44,109 bases of DNA from an uncultured Collinsella sp. (GTDB lineage: Bacteria; Actinomycetota; Coriobacteriia; Coriobacteriales; Coriobacteriaceae): assembly GCA_902494035.1 (NCBI GenBank), contig CABURV010000007.1, positions 1-44,109 of the forward strand, in the 5' to 3' direction. A model generated the notes under the pieces. The model did no database searches. It was given only the letters and a program-made list of their open reading frames with translations, and was not told the DNA's origin. This document shows positions 1-7,962 of the stretch, piece after piece. Numbering within the stretch: position 1 is the first letter of the stretch; each line of letters begins with the position of its first letter. The position numbers were made by a program, and so were the translations under genes.

Positions 1-74
1 CCTGTAGCTCAGTTGGTTAGAGCGTCCGGCTGATAACCGGGAGGTCACAAGTTCGAATCTTGTCAGGTCCACCA
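1..74 (+). tRNA. tRNA-Ile (anticodon GAT), 5' end missing
   Basis: The sequence is identical over 74 bases to the complete tRNA-Ile at 222-298. It has the D-arm, the anticodon loop CTGATAA (anticodon GAT), the TTCGAAT T-loop and an encoded CCA ending at 74. The window edge removes the first three bases (GGA by comparison with the second copy), so this is a truncation of the window and not of the gene. Confidence 0.95.
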
Positions 75-85
75 CTTTCTTTCGC

Positions 86-130
86 AATAAACACCCCAGC
101 GAGAGCCGAGTCGCCGCTGGGGTGTTTATT
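86..130 (+). terminator. Terminator-like hairpin between tRNA-Ile and tRNA-Ala
   Basis: Arms at 86-101 and 115-130 pair perfectly over 16 bp, with a 13-base loop. The distal end of the stem is U-rich (GTTTATT), so a GC core followed by U-rich RNA could terminate transcription. Only 11 bases separate it from the next tRNA and I see no promoter there. It may therefore allow read-through or serve as a processing signal. Confidence 0.55.
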
Positions 131-141
131 ACTGTCTCCGT

Positions 142-217
142 GGGGGTTTAGCTCAGCTGGGAGAGCGCGGGCTTTGCAAGCCTGAGGTCAGGGGTTCGAT
201 CCCCCTAACCTCCACCA
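142..217 (+). tRNA. tRNA-Ala (anticodon TGC)
   Basis: A complete 76-base tRNA with encoded CCA. The acceptor GGGGGTT pairs with AACCTCC (one G-U). The anticodon loop reads CTTTGCAAG region with anticodon TGC, and the T-loop is TTCGATC. It lies between two identical tRNA-Ile genes. Confidence 0.96.
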
Positions 218-221
218 TGAT

Positions 222-298
222 GGACCTGTAGCTCAGTTGGTTAGAGCGTCCGGCTGATAACCGGGAGGTCACAAGTTCGAATCTTGTCAGGTCCACCA
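222..298 (+). tRNA. tRNA-Ile (anticodon GAT)
   Basis: A complete 77-base tRNA with acceptor GGACCTG/CAGGTCC, anticodon GAT in loop CTGATAA, and encoded CCA. It starts only four bases after the CCA of tRNA-Ala, so the two are probably cotranscribed. Confidence 0.97.
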
Positions 299-312
299 TC
301 AAAACCGTGAAG

Positions 313-342
313 AGCCCTGGGGCGTTGCCTCGGGGCTTTTTT
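313..342 (+). terminator. Rho-independent terminator after the tRNA cluster
   Basis: Arms at 313-322 and 328-337 form a 10-bp GC-rich stem (with G-U pairs) and a five-base loop, followed by a run of six or more T. It lies 14 bases after the last tRNA. Confidence 0.85.
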
Positions 343-370
343 CTTGTCTGCGATAAATCTCATTTTGGTT

Positions 371-400
371 TTGTGTGCTGTGCGAAAGATTGGGTAGTAT
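371..400 (+). promoter_or_regulatory. Candidate sigma70-type promoter for the DUF151 gene
   Basis: TTGTGT at 371-376 and TAGTAT at 395-400 are separated by 18 bases, about 58 bases before the chosen start codon. The -35 match is weak and the -10 matches four of six. The placement between the tRNA terminator and the gene supports the call. Confidence 0.35.
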
Positions 401-457
401 AGCTATTCAATGCGGTGGAGCTGCCGCGTGTTAACCGCTACGTACCGGAGGTGTTCC

Positions 458-958
458 ATGGTTCGTGTCGACATAGAGACCATCGTCATGGCCGCCGGTC
501 CCGTGCCATCGCTTATCGTGCTTCGCGAGCGCTGCGGCAAGTCGGACTCGCCCGCACCGCTGCGTTCCCTTTCCATTCAGACTGGTTCGTTTGAAGCTGC
601 TGCCATCAGCCGCGGCATCGATAGCGGCCGCGCCGAGCGCCCGATTACCCATGACCTGTTGCTCGATACTGTTGGCGCCCTGGGCGCCAAGCTCGAGCGC
701 ATCGAGATCGTTCGTGCCGAGCCGCCGGTATTCTACGCGACGATCGTCGTACTGGCCGATGGTGACGAGCGCAAGATCGACGCCCGCCCCAGTGATGCCA
801 TTGCCCTTGCCGTGCGCAGCAATGCCCCCATGTTTGTGGAGGACGACATCATGAATCGCCTGGGCACCGTTTCTGCCCATGCCGAGGAAGTTGACGACGA
901 GCAGGAGTTCGAGAAGTTCGACGAGTTCGTCCATACGCTCTCCCCCGATGACTTCTAA
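458..958 (+). CDS. Bifunctional nuclease family protein (DUF151)
   Basis: A 166-residue protein of the DUF151 (BFN) family. Members have been reported with DNase and RNase activity, and one structure is known from Thermotoga; the cellular role is poorly defined. The family core is clear: RPITHDLLLDTVGALG at residues 61-76, an FYAT strand near 92, and the hallmark DARPSDAIALA at 108-118. An acidic tail (EEVDDEQEFEKFDEF) follows, as in many actinobacterial members. I chose the ATG at 458 because GGAGGTG at 447-453 sits four bases before it; an upstream ATG at 410 in frame has no ribosome site and adds residues outside the family domain. The next gene begins with an ATG directly after this stop codon, so the two are translationally linked. 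Confidence 0.85.
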   Translation: MVRVDIETIVMAAGPVPSLIVLRERCGKSDSPAPLRSLSIQTGSFEAAAISRGIDSGRAERPITHDLLLDTVGALGAKLERIEIVRAEPPVFYATIVVLADGDERKIDARPSDAIALAVRSNAPMFVEDDIMNRLGTVSAHAEEVDDEQEFEKFDEFVHTLSPDDF

Positions 959-1348
959 ATGCTCGACAAACACGCGACGGAGTGCGCTCTCATGAGCGCC
1001 GGAGTTTCTGCCGAGGCGGCTGCGATCGCCCGCGAGGCCCAGATGCGCTCGGAGGCTTCTGAGGCGGCTCGCATTGCCTATGTGACGCAGGCCCGCACGC
1101 TTCGCGAGCGCCGCGGCTCGTTTATCAAGATGGTTGTCGTCTCCGCCCTTGTCGCGGCAATCTGCTCGCGCCTTCGTGGTACAGTTGGTGCGCTTGGGTT
1201 TTCGATCTCTACGGGCCTCGTGATCTGGGGTGTGGTCGATGCAGTCATGCTGACCAGTCAGATCAAGGTGCTCGACAAGCGCGCGGCGGACATGATGCGC
1301 GCCCGCGACGCTGCCGCCAGGATCGCCGCCGAGGCACAGGAACTGTAA
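959..1348 (+). CDS. Small alanine-rich membrane protein of unknown function
   Basis: I do not recognise a family. The 129-residue product has an alanine-rich, charged N-terminal helix (about 15-50), two hydrophobic segments (about 56-70 and 77-99) separated by a short RLRGT link, and a second charged helix (about 100-127). This fits a two-pass membrane hairpin with both ends on the same side. Its ATG immediately follows the TAA of the DUF151 gene, which implies translational coupling. Coding is supported by that junction and by codon use like its neighbours. The start may instead be internal (ATG at 992), since no separate ribosome site is visible at 959. Confidence 0.65.
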   Translation: MLDKHATECALMSAGVSAEAAAIAREAQMRSEASEAARIAYVTQARTLRERRGSFIKMVVVSALVAAICSRLRGTVGALGFSISTGLVIWGVVDAVMLTSQIKVLDKRAADMMRARDAAARIAAEAQEL

Positions 1349-1378
1349 CGACGCCAGACTCGATGGGAAGGTCTAAAG

Positions 1379-1828
1379 ATGGCACAGGATATGCAGGACG
1401 CCGGTAACGTCTCCGCCGAGCTCGACGCCATGGTGTGTGACCTGATTGGTGCGTTCTTGGACGACCTTGCCGCCGGCGAGAATCCGGGCGTAGTTGTGGC
1501 GATTGAGGACGCTGCTTCCAACCGATATCTGGCGGCGCTCGACGAGGACGGCGAAGAGGCGTGCCTGGAGGCGGCCACCAACTTTATCTCCGAGCACAAG
1601 ATGGGTCTTAAGGACGAGGGCCTGGGCCGTATCGCCCGCTATGCCATCGGCTACACCGGCTGCGTCGAGATTGACGGCGGCTATCACGATGCTCTGCTCG
1701 TGAGCTTCTTCGAAACCACGCTCGAGAGCGGTTTTTCGGCATATGTGCTGTATGAGGGCATGGGCGCCGGCGATGGTTTTATGTGGAGCGACCCTGAACC
1801 TGCAGGTGAGGAAACCCCTCTCATCTAA
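1379..1828 (+). CDS. Acidic conserved hypothetical protein
   Basis: A soluble, acidic protein of 149 residues with no family I recognise. It has no signal peptide or membrane segment. An internal stretch (LYEGMGAGDGFMW, about 125-137) and several aromatic-glycine motifs suggest a compact alpha/beta fold. A GGGAAGG ribosome site precedes the ATG by about eight bases, and the gene starts 30 bases after the preceding stop, so it probably belongs to the same operon as the DUF151 gene. Function cannot be inferred from context. Confidence 0.65.
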   Translation: MAQDMQDAGNVSAELDAMVCDLIGAFLDDLAAGENPGVVVAIEDAASNRYLAALDEDGEEACLEAATNFISEHKMGLKDEGLGRIARYAIGYTGCVEIDGGYHDALLVSFFETTLESGFSAYVLYEGMGAGDGFMWSDPEPAGEETPLI

Positions 1829-1945
1829 AATCGCTAAAATAAACGAGTTTTCGGTAAAAGGCTCAATATTCCCGCTGAGCGTTGTATCGCTGGGCGGGCC
1901 GCATACGCGTGCCGGTTGTATATAGATAGAAGATAGGGGAACTAC

Positions 1946-3784
1946 ATGCGCGTAGACAATCTGAGGAACATCGCCATCATCGCTCACGTCGACCACGGCA
2001 AGACGACGATGGTCGACAAGCTCCTGCGTGCCACGGACGCCTTCCGTGCCAACCAGCAGGTCGAGGACCGCGTCCTGGATTCCAACGACCAGGAGCGCGA
2101 GCGCGGCATTACGATTCTCGCCAAGAACATCTCTATCGAGTACAAGGACGTTAAGATCAACGTCATCGACACCCCGGGCCACGCCGACTTTGGCGGCGAG
2201 GTCGAGCGCGTGCTGCGTATGGCCGACGGCGCCCTGCTGCTGGTCGACGCTTTTGAGGGCCCCATGCCCCAGACCCGATTCGTGCTGCGTCATGCTATCG
2301 ACACCGGCCTTAAGATCATGATCGTCATCAACAAGATCGATCGTCCGGGTGCTAACCCCGAGAAGGCCTACAACGACTGCCTGGACCTCATGGCCGACCT
2401 GGGCGCCACCGACGACCAGCTCGAGTTCGCCATGGAGCACGTGGTCTACGCCAGCGCCATGAATGGCTTTGCCCGCCTTGACCCCAACGACGGCAACATG
2501 GACATGTATCCGCTGCTCGACATGATCATCGACGACATGCCCGCGCCCGAGGTTGACGAGAACGCCCCGCTGGCCATGCAGTGCGTGACTATCGACCACT
2601 CCAACTTCGTTGGCCGTATCGGTATCGGCCGCGTGTACTCCGGCACCATCCACCAGGGCGACCAGATCTTGGTTGTGAAGAACGATGGCTCCAGTGCCAC
2701 CGCTACCGTCAAGCAGCTCTTTACCTTCGACTACCTGGGCCGTACCGAGTGCCAGGAAGTCGGCGCCGGCGATATCGCTGCTGTCGTGGGTATTGACCGC
2801 ACCGATATCGGCGATGTTTACACCGACCCCGAGAACCCCGTCGAGCTCGAGCCCATCGAGATCGACCCGCCGACTCTGTCCATCGTCTTTGAGGCCTCGA
2901 CCTCTCCGCTCGTCGGCCGCGATGGCGACATCGTGGGCGCCCGTCAGCTTAAGGAGCGCCTGTTCAACGAGGCCGAGAACAACGTGACCATGAAGATCGA
3001 GGAGCTCGAGGACAAGAGCGGCGTCGAGGTCTCGGGCCGCGGCATTCTGCACCTGTCTGTTCTGATGGAGTCCATGCGCCGCGAGGGCTTTGAGTTCCAA
3101 GTCGGCCGTCCCCGCGTTCTGTTTAAGAAGGACGAGAACGGCAACAAGATGGAGCCCGTCGAGCAGGCCGTCGTCGAGTGTCCGGACGAGTACTCGGGCA
3201 AGGTCGTTGAGGTCTTCGGTACCTCCGGCGGCATCATGACGAGCATGGATACCTCGGGCATCGTGACGCACCTCGAGTTTAAGATCCCGACCCGCGGCAT
3301 CATGGGCCTTAAGAACCGCATCATGAACGTCACTCACGGCGAGGGCGTGTTCTACCACACCTTCCTGGAGTATGGTCCTTACGCCGGCGAGATCGGCAAC
3401 CGCCAGAACGGCGCCATGATTTCCATGACCACCGAGAAGGCCGTTGCCTACGCTCTGGGTACGCTGCAGGAGCGCGGCCAGCTGTTTGTTGAGCCGGGTA
3501 CCGAGTGCTACGAGGGCATGATTGTGGGCGAGCGCAGCAAGGCCGGCGACATGGTCGTCAACATCGCCCGTACCAAGAACCTGGGCAACCAGCGTTCCTC
3601 GACCTCCGATATTTCCGTCCAGCTGGTGCCGCCTCGCACCTTCTCGCTGGAGGAGGCGCTGGAGTACATCGCCGACGATGAGCTGGTCGAGATTACTCCC
3701 AAGAACATTCGTCTGCGCAAGCGTCTGCTCAACGCCACCGACCGCAAGAAGGCTGCCGTCCGCGCCGGCCAGGTCAACAAATAA
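1946..3784 (+). CDS. typA: Ribosome-associated GTPase TypA/BipA
   Basis: A translational GTPase of the EF-G-like TypA/BipA family (612 residues; family length about 600-615). It binds ribosomes and aids 50S assembly and growth under stress such as cold. GTPase motifs are in order: G1 HVDHGKTT (14-21), switch region RERGITILAKN (51-61), G3 DTPGHADF (75-82) and NKID (129-132). Domain II, EF-G-like domains III and V, and the TypA-specific C-terminal domain follow, ending in a basic tail (KNIRLRKRLL..RKKAAVRAG). The start is set by an AGGGGA ribosome site upstream of ATG 1946 and by the family N-terminus NLRNIAIIAHVDHGKTT. It is probably a single transcription unit ended by the hairpin at 3811. 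Confidence 0.97.
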   Translation: MRVDNLRNIAIIAHVDHGKTTMVDKLLRATDAFRANQQVEDRVLDSNDQERERGITILAKNISIEYKDVKINVIDTPGHADFGGEVERVLRMADGALLLVDAFEGPMPQTRFVLRHAIDTGLKIMIVINKIDRPGANPEKAYNDCLDLMADLGATDDQLEFAMEHVVYASAMNGFARLDPNDGNMDMYPLLDMIIDDMPAPEVDENAPLAMQCVTIDHSNFVGRIGIGRVYSGTIHQGDQILVVKNDGSSATATVKQLFTFDYLGRTECQEVGAGDIAAVVGIDRTDIGDVYTDPENPVELEPIEIDPPTLSIVFEASTSPLVGRDGDIVGARQLKERLFNEAENNVTMKIEELEDKSGVEVSGRGILHLSVLMESMRREGFEFQVGRPRVLFKKDENGNKMEPVEQAVVECPDEYSGKVVEVFGTSGGIMTSMDTSGIVTHLEFKIPTRGIMGLKNRIMNVTHGEGVFYHTFLEYGPYAGEIGNRQNGAMISMTTEKAVAYALGTLQERGQLFVEPGTECYEGMIVGERSKAGDMVVNIARTKNLGNQRSSTSDISVQLVPPRTFSLEEALEYIADDELVEITPKNIRLRKRLLNATDRKKAAVRAGQVNK

Positions 3785-3810
3785 GCGCTGGGCTTTATAA
3801 CGTCTAACGA

Positions 3811-3848
3811 GAAAGGGCGTCGACCGCAATGGTCGGCGCCCTTTCTTT
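3811..3848 (+). terminator. Terminator after typA
   Basis: Arms at 3811-3825 and 3831-3845 form a 15-bp stem with a single G-U pair and a five-base loop, followed by TTT. It starts 26 bases after the typA stop. Confidence 0.8.
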
Positions 3849-3855
3849 GGTGTAA

Positions 3856-3877
3856 GGGGACGGGTTCGTTTGCACCA
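3856..3877 (+). repeat. Dispersed 22-bp GGGGAC-type motif, copy 1
   Basis: The 22 bases begin GGGGACGGGTT and end TTTGCACCA. The reverse complement of 9759-9780 matches 18 of 22 positions. The two copies lie in opposite orientation on either side of the pilin-like gene pair. A degenerate third copy starts at 41336. Confidence 0.6.
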
Positions 3878-4029
3878 CAGCTGGGGCGGCTATCCCCCAA
3901 TCGGCTTTCCAGCCAAAGTTAAGTTGTTTAAACATATACATAATTCCACTGAATATAGCCGGTATGATGCAAAACTGTTAACAGATAAATATCAACTGGT
4001 ATTAAATTAAAAGACCTATTGACCTGCGG

Positions 4030-4059
4030 TTTACATGATTGGTATCTATATATTATTTT
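4030..4059 (+). promoter_or_regulatory. Candidate promoter of the surface-protein operon
   Basis: TTTACA at 4030-4035 (five of six to consensus) precedes two possible -10 boxes: TATTAT at 4051-4056 (15-base spacing) and TATTTT at 4054-4059 (18-base spacing). It would give a leader of about 145 bases before the ATG at 4210. Confidence 0.45.
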
Positions 4060-4209
4060 ATGCATTGTGGCATAGACGAACCGTCTTAGAAGGTGCTCCC
4101 CAATGGGTTCTTGCAATGCGCTAGGTAGGTTCTCGTTGATGTTGGGGCTTGTGTTCGATCCGACGATTCGCCGTATTCCACACTGTGTTGTAGGAATTAG
4201 GGGACAACT

Positions 4210-7200
4210 ATGGACGCACACCGCTCACGGTCGCTGGGTATGGCGGCCCTGATCTTTATTCTAATTAGCCTCACCGCCGCAGTTTTTCACGGCGCAGCCC
4301 CCGTGCGCGCCGAGGACGTGAGCACGCCGACGCCGATTGTGATTGATGGGACGACGGCGGACGTTACGGTTGGGCTGTTTACCGACGAGAGCCATACTCA
4401 AAAGCTCGATAGCGCTGTAACGTCTACTTCGAAGCTCTATGGAGCTTTCTCGGCAATGTTCAACACCGGCAAGGAGCCTAAGCCCGGGAATAGCATCGCT
4501 GTCTATGAGTTTCTCGATACCATTGTCGTCGACGATAACGACGGTGGCGACCTCATGGAGGGTCCGGAGGCTACCGCCGCCAAGGCTGGCACATGGAAGA
4601 TCAAGGGCAACAAGGTTATCTTTACGTTTGACGAGGCGTGGCTCTCGTCCAATCCCGCAGACGTTCATGTCGCGGCGAACTTCTCGTTCCAGCTTAAAAA
4701 CAAGGATGTCGGTTCTGGTGGCAACGCATCTGTCGTGTTCCCCGGTATGGGAACGATCAATATCCCCACCAAGGACGGCAATGTCACGGGGGAGAAGTCG
4801 GGGGCCTTCTCCCAGGGCGCCGACGGCGTGGCCAAGGTGACCTGGACCGTTAAACTCACCGTCGAGTCATATGCCACGAACGTCAAGTTCACCGATACGC
4901 TGGGCGCCAACTTCGAATTTGTGAAAGACAGCTTTAAGCTCGATAACAAGACGATTGGATCGCAGCCAAAAATCGAAGGTCAGACCGCGACCATCGAGAA
5001 CTTGGGCAGCCTTCCCCAAGGTGTCCATACGATTACGTATGAAACCAAGCTGAAGAGAGATATCTCCGCGAAAAACGGAGAGTTCATCCACAATCAACCT
5101 GCATCCAAAAACACAGCAGCCTGGGAGTGGGGCGTCGGCGATCGTCCTAGCGGCAAGATTGAGGGCGTCGCACCCAGCAGCTTCCGTTATGACATGATTC
5201 AGAAGACGGGCAAGGGCACCCCGTCCGACATCGCATGGACAGTCAAACTCAACCAAGGCGAGCTCAAGGCTGACATGAGTGGCTACAAGTTCACCGATAA
5301 GTTGGACGCTAAACAAACGTATACGGGGAGTTACACGGTTTACAAAGGTACGTCAGAATCGGATGGAGTCAAGATCTACGAGCATGCTCTTGATTCGTCG
5401 AAAGATACCTTTTCCTATACGTTCCCGGACAACCTTAACGATAAATATGCCACCTACTGCATCGTTTATCACACCAAGATGAACGATACGAACTCGTACG
5501 ACACCGTGCGCAACAGCGCGACCATCGAGCGCAAAGGTTCCGTTTCCGGTACGGATGATGGCAGTTTCACGCCGCAGCTGACGGGTGTTGTGCCGATCAC
5601 CAAGAGGCTCGTGAGATACGATGAGGCGGCGACGACGGGCAGGGCGACGTGGGAGACGAAGGTCGCGTTGAAGGCGATCGTCAATGCGGCCCATCCAGGC
5701 GAGGTGACGGTGAAGGACACGTTTCAGTCGGCATGGTCGCAGAAACTTGGTGTCGACGAAAGCTCCATTACCATTAAAATCGGCAATACCGAGCTGGTTC
5801 CGGGCACCGACTGGAGACCAACGACCAGCTATCCGGGTAATGAAACAAAGAAAAACTACGACCTCAAAATCATCGTTACCGACAACGTGAAAGCCGCTCT
5901 CGAGAACGAGGACTACGCCGTTATCACCTACGACACCACATCAGAAGCGCTGTCGGGCTGGTACTCAAACTTCGCAGCGGTCGAAGCGCCGGGCCTGAGA
6001 CTACAGTGGCCGTTCACCGAACCCATCAAGTACGTTGTCAACCGAGAAACGATGCCCGCGGTCGAGAAGCCGGAAGCGGAGTCGAAGGTGTCTTGGGTTG
6101 AGAACTTCGATTGGCATACCGTTGACGGCTCGGATGAGAAGGGCGCCTGGATCGTCGACTGGACGGTGTATGCAAACCGCCAAAAGGGTAATAAGGGCGC
6201 AAATGGCGAGTTCGAATACTATGGAGCTGGAAAGCTGGGCGGGAAACCGCTGAATATCGTTGATAGCCTTCCGGATGGTATGAGCTATGTTGCGAATTCC
6301 GCAAAGTATACGCTCGTGCAGAACCCCTATGATAAACATACGGGGCTTCATCGCGGAGGCGAGGCCAAGGAGGTCGTTACGGGTCGGACGCTCGCCGCCG
6401 ACAACGTCAGCCGCAACGGCAATACGGTCACCTTCTCCATCCCCACGACTGAGCTTGAAAGCTATGCCGGCTACGCAAAGCTCACGTACAAGACGGCGGT
6501 CAAGCGCGGTGAGCTCGATACCTCCACAAACGAGGTGAAGTTCACCAACAAGGCCAGCGCGGGGTCAGGAGTTAAAAAGTTCGATTCCGGTAAAGGTGAC
6601 GTCATCATTAAGAACAACGTCATCAAAAAGTCCGGCGAGCAGGTTGCCAATAGCAATCGCATCAAATACACCATTCTTGTTAACGAGTCTGCCGTTGCCC
6701 TTAAAAATGGCACCGACTTCCTTGAGCTCGTCGATACCATGGATGCCAAGTGCGCGCTGGTGCCGTCGACGTTTAAGGTCTATGAGCAGGTGAATGGTGC
6801 CTGGTCACCGCTGGCTGATAAGGACTATTCGTCGAAGATGGAGCAAGTCAAGGATGAATCTGGCTCGCGTACGAAGTTGACTCTTGAGGTGCCCGACGGG
6901 AAATACCTCAAGGTCGAGTATGAGGTTATCCCGACCGGAAACCCCGGCGAAGAGGTGTCCCTTTCCAACACCGCCGAGCTTGCGGGGGTGACGGAGGGTT
7001 CGGCGGTCGACGAGCAAAAATGGAAGATTCAAAATGCGTCCGCCAGCGCGGGCGGCAACGGCTACAGCATCACGATGACCAAGTACGACGCCCAGCAGGT
7101 CGGCGCGACGCTCGAGGGGGCGAAGTTCACACTCTACAGCGTGGATATGGGCCAGGTTGCGGATGACGGAAATGTAGAGAACGCCAGAACGCCGTTTGAC

Positions 7201-7962
7201 GAGGCCGCGATCGACGTCCCCACCGACGCCAACGGCAAAATCTCGTTCGGCACAAGCGACAAGAAGATGAGTAATTGCGTGCTCTATCAGCTCGTGGAGA
7301 CCAAGGCGCCTGTTGGCTATGCCAAGGCCGATCCCACGTGGATCATGCTCAAGGGCAGCGCGAGCGACAAGGATTATCAGGCTGCGCTAACTAAGGCAAA
7401 GGACATCGTCGACGGTGCGGAGATCATCGACGATACAAAGAAGGACGAGATCTGGGTCTACGACAACCGCATGACGGGCAAGGCGGTTATTAACGCAGAG
7501 AAGGTGCTCGCAGGCGGAACGTTCAAGGAAGGTCAGTTCTCGTTCGCGCTCAAGGATGACAAGGACAGGGTGCTCCAAACGGTGACCAACGATGCCATGG
7601 GCAACGTCTCCTTCAACGTCGACTACAACAAGGCCGATACCTATACTTATACCATCTCTGAGGTCGTCCCCGAGGGCGCCGAGAACAACGTCAAGGACCA
7701 CATCACCTACGACAGGACCCAGCACAAGGTCACGGTTAAGGTGGACAACGGTGAGAGGAATCTCGTCGCCACCGTCACCTACGACAATGGCTCTTCGACC
7801 CCGCCGACTTTTACCAACAGATACTCGACCACGCTTCCCGAGGCAGGCGGTGCCGGCTTGACTATGACGTATCTGGCTGGCGCTTCGCTGCTGTGCTTTG
7901 CCGCGACATGGATGCATGCTCGTCGCCATCGCGATCAAGGTCGAGGTGGTAGCCGTGAGTAG
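4210..7962 (+). CDS. Large LPXTG-like cell-wall surface protein with pilin-type domains
   Basis: A 1250-residue surface adhesin or pilus-tip-like protein. Residues 1-36 are a signal peptide (hydrophobic core AALIFILISLTAAVF, predicted cleavage after VRA). The long N-terminal part contains repeated Ig-like blocks with phrases such as VKFTDTLGANFEFV and TYDTTSEALSGWYSN, typical of isopeptide-stabilised adhesin domains. A SpaA/Cna-B-like domain spans about 950-1075 (TKYDAQQVGATLEGAKFTLYS, then an E-box-like LVETKAPVGYAK). A pilin isopeptide-linkage domain spans about 1090-1205 (TFKEGQFSFALKD, YTISEVVPEG). The C-terminus is LPEAGG (from residue 1209), a hydrophobic helix and a basic tail, that is, a variant LPXTG signal. 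A TAGGGGA ribosome site precedes the start. The next gene overlaps its last codons, so the pair is cotranscribed. Whether it is the tip or the shaft subunit is inference; no sortase is adjacent. Confidence 0.85.
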   Translation: MDAHRSRSLGMAALIFILISLTAAVFHGAAPVRAEDVSTPTPIVIDGTTADVTVGLFTDESHTQKLDSAVTSTSKLYGAFSAMFNTGKEPKPGNSIAVYEFLDTIVVDDNDGGDLMEGPEATAAKAGTWKIKGNKVIFTFDEAWLSSNPADVHVAANFSFQLKNKDVGSGGNASVVFPGMGTINIPTKDGNVTGEKSGAFSQGADGVAKVTWTVKLTVESYATNVKFTDTLGANFEFVKDSFKLDNKTIGSQPKIEGQTATIENLGSLPQGVHTITYETKLKRDISAKNGEFIHNQPASKNTAAWEWGVGDRPSGKIEGVAPSSFRYDMIQKTGKGTPSDIAWTVKLNQGELKADMSGYKFTDKLDAKQTYTGSYTVYKGTSESDGVKIYEHALDSSKDTFSYTFPDNLNDKYATYCIVYHTKMNDTNSYDTVRNSATIERKGSVSGTDDGSFTPQLTGVVPITKRLVRYDEAATTGRATWETKVALKAIVNAAHPGEVTVKDTFQSAWSQKLGVDESSITIKIGNTELVPGTDWRPTTSYPGNETKKNYDLKIIVTDNVKAALENEDYAVITYDTTSEALSGWYSNFAAVEAPGLRLQWPFTEPIKYVVNRETMPAVEKPEAESKVSWVENFDWHTVDGSDEKGAWIVDWTVYANRQKGNKGANGEFEYYGAGKLGGKPLNIVDSLPDGMSYVANSAKYTLVQNPYDKHTGLHRGGEAKEVVTGRTLAADNVSRNGNTVTFSIPTTELESYAGYAKLTYKTAVKRGELDTSTNEVKFTNKASAGSGVKKFDSGKGDVIIKNNVIKKSGEQVANSNRIKYTILVNESAVALKNGTDFLELVDTMDAKCALVPSTFKVYEQVNGAWSPLADKDYSSKMEQVKDESGSRTKLTLEVPDGKYLKVEYEVIPTGNPGEEVSLSNTAELAGVTEGSAVDEQKWKIQNASASAGGNGYSITMTKYDAQQVGATLEGAKFTLYSVDMGQVADDGNVENARTPFDEAAIDVPTDANGKISFGTSDKKMSNCVLYQLVETKAPVGYAKADPTWIMLKGSASDKDYQAALTKAKDIVDGAEIIDDTKKDEIWVYDNRMTGKAVINAEKVLAGGTFKEGQFSFALKDDKDRVLQTVTNDAMGNVSFNVDYNKADTYTYTISEVVPEGAENNVKDHITYDRTQHKVTVKVDNGERNLVATVTYDNGSSTPPTFTNRYSTTLPEAGGAGLTMTYLAGASLLCFAATWMHARRHRDQGRGGSRE

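Larger units (their letters stand above)
3849..4209. other. AT-rich intergenic leader before the surface-protein genes
   Basis: A stretch of 361 bases without a convincing gene, much richer in AT than the flanking coding DNA. It holds a GGGGAC-type repeat (3856-3877), a perfect 10-bp palindrome CTGTTAACAG (3975-3984), a candidate promoter (4030-4059) and about 145 bases of probable untranslated leader. The leader contains a short inverted pair GCATTG/CAATGC (4062-4067 and 4114-4119). I see no riboswitch I can name. Confidence 0.6.

Noticed and set aside
1373..3829. Very long open frame on the minus strand opposite typA
   Set aside because: It mirrors the codon pattern of a highly biased GC-rich gene. 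typA has clear motifs and a ribosome site, and the antisense product resembles nothing and is rich in His/Val/Leu as expected for a shadow.
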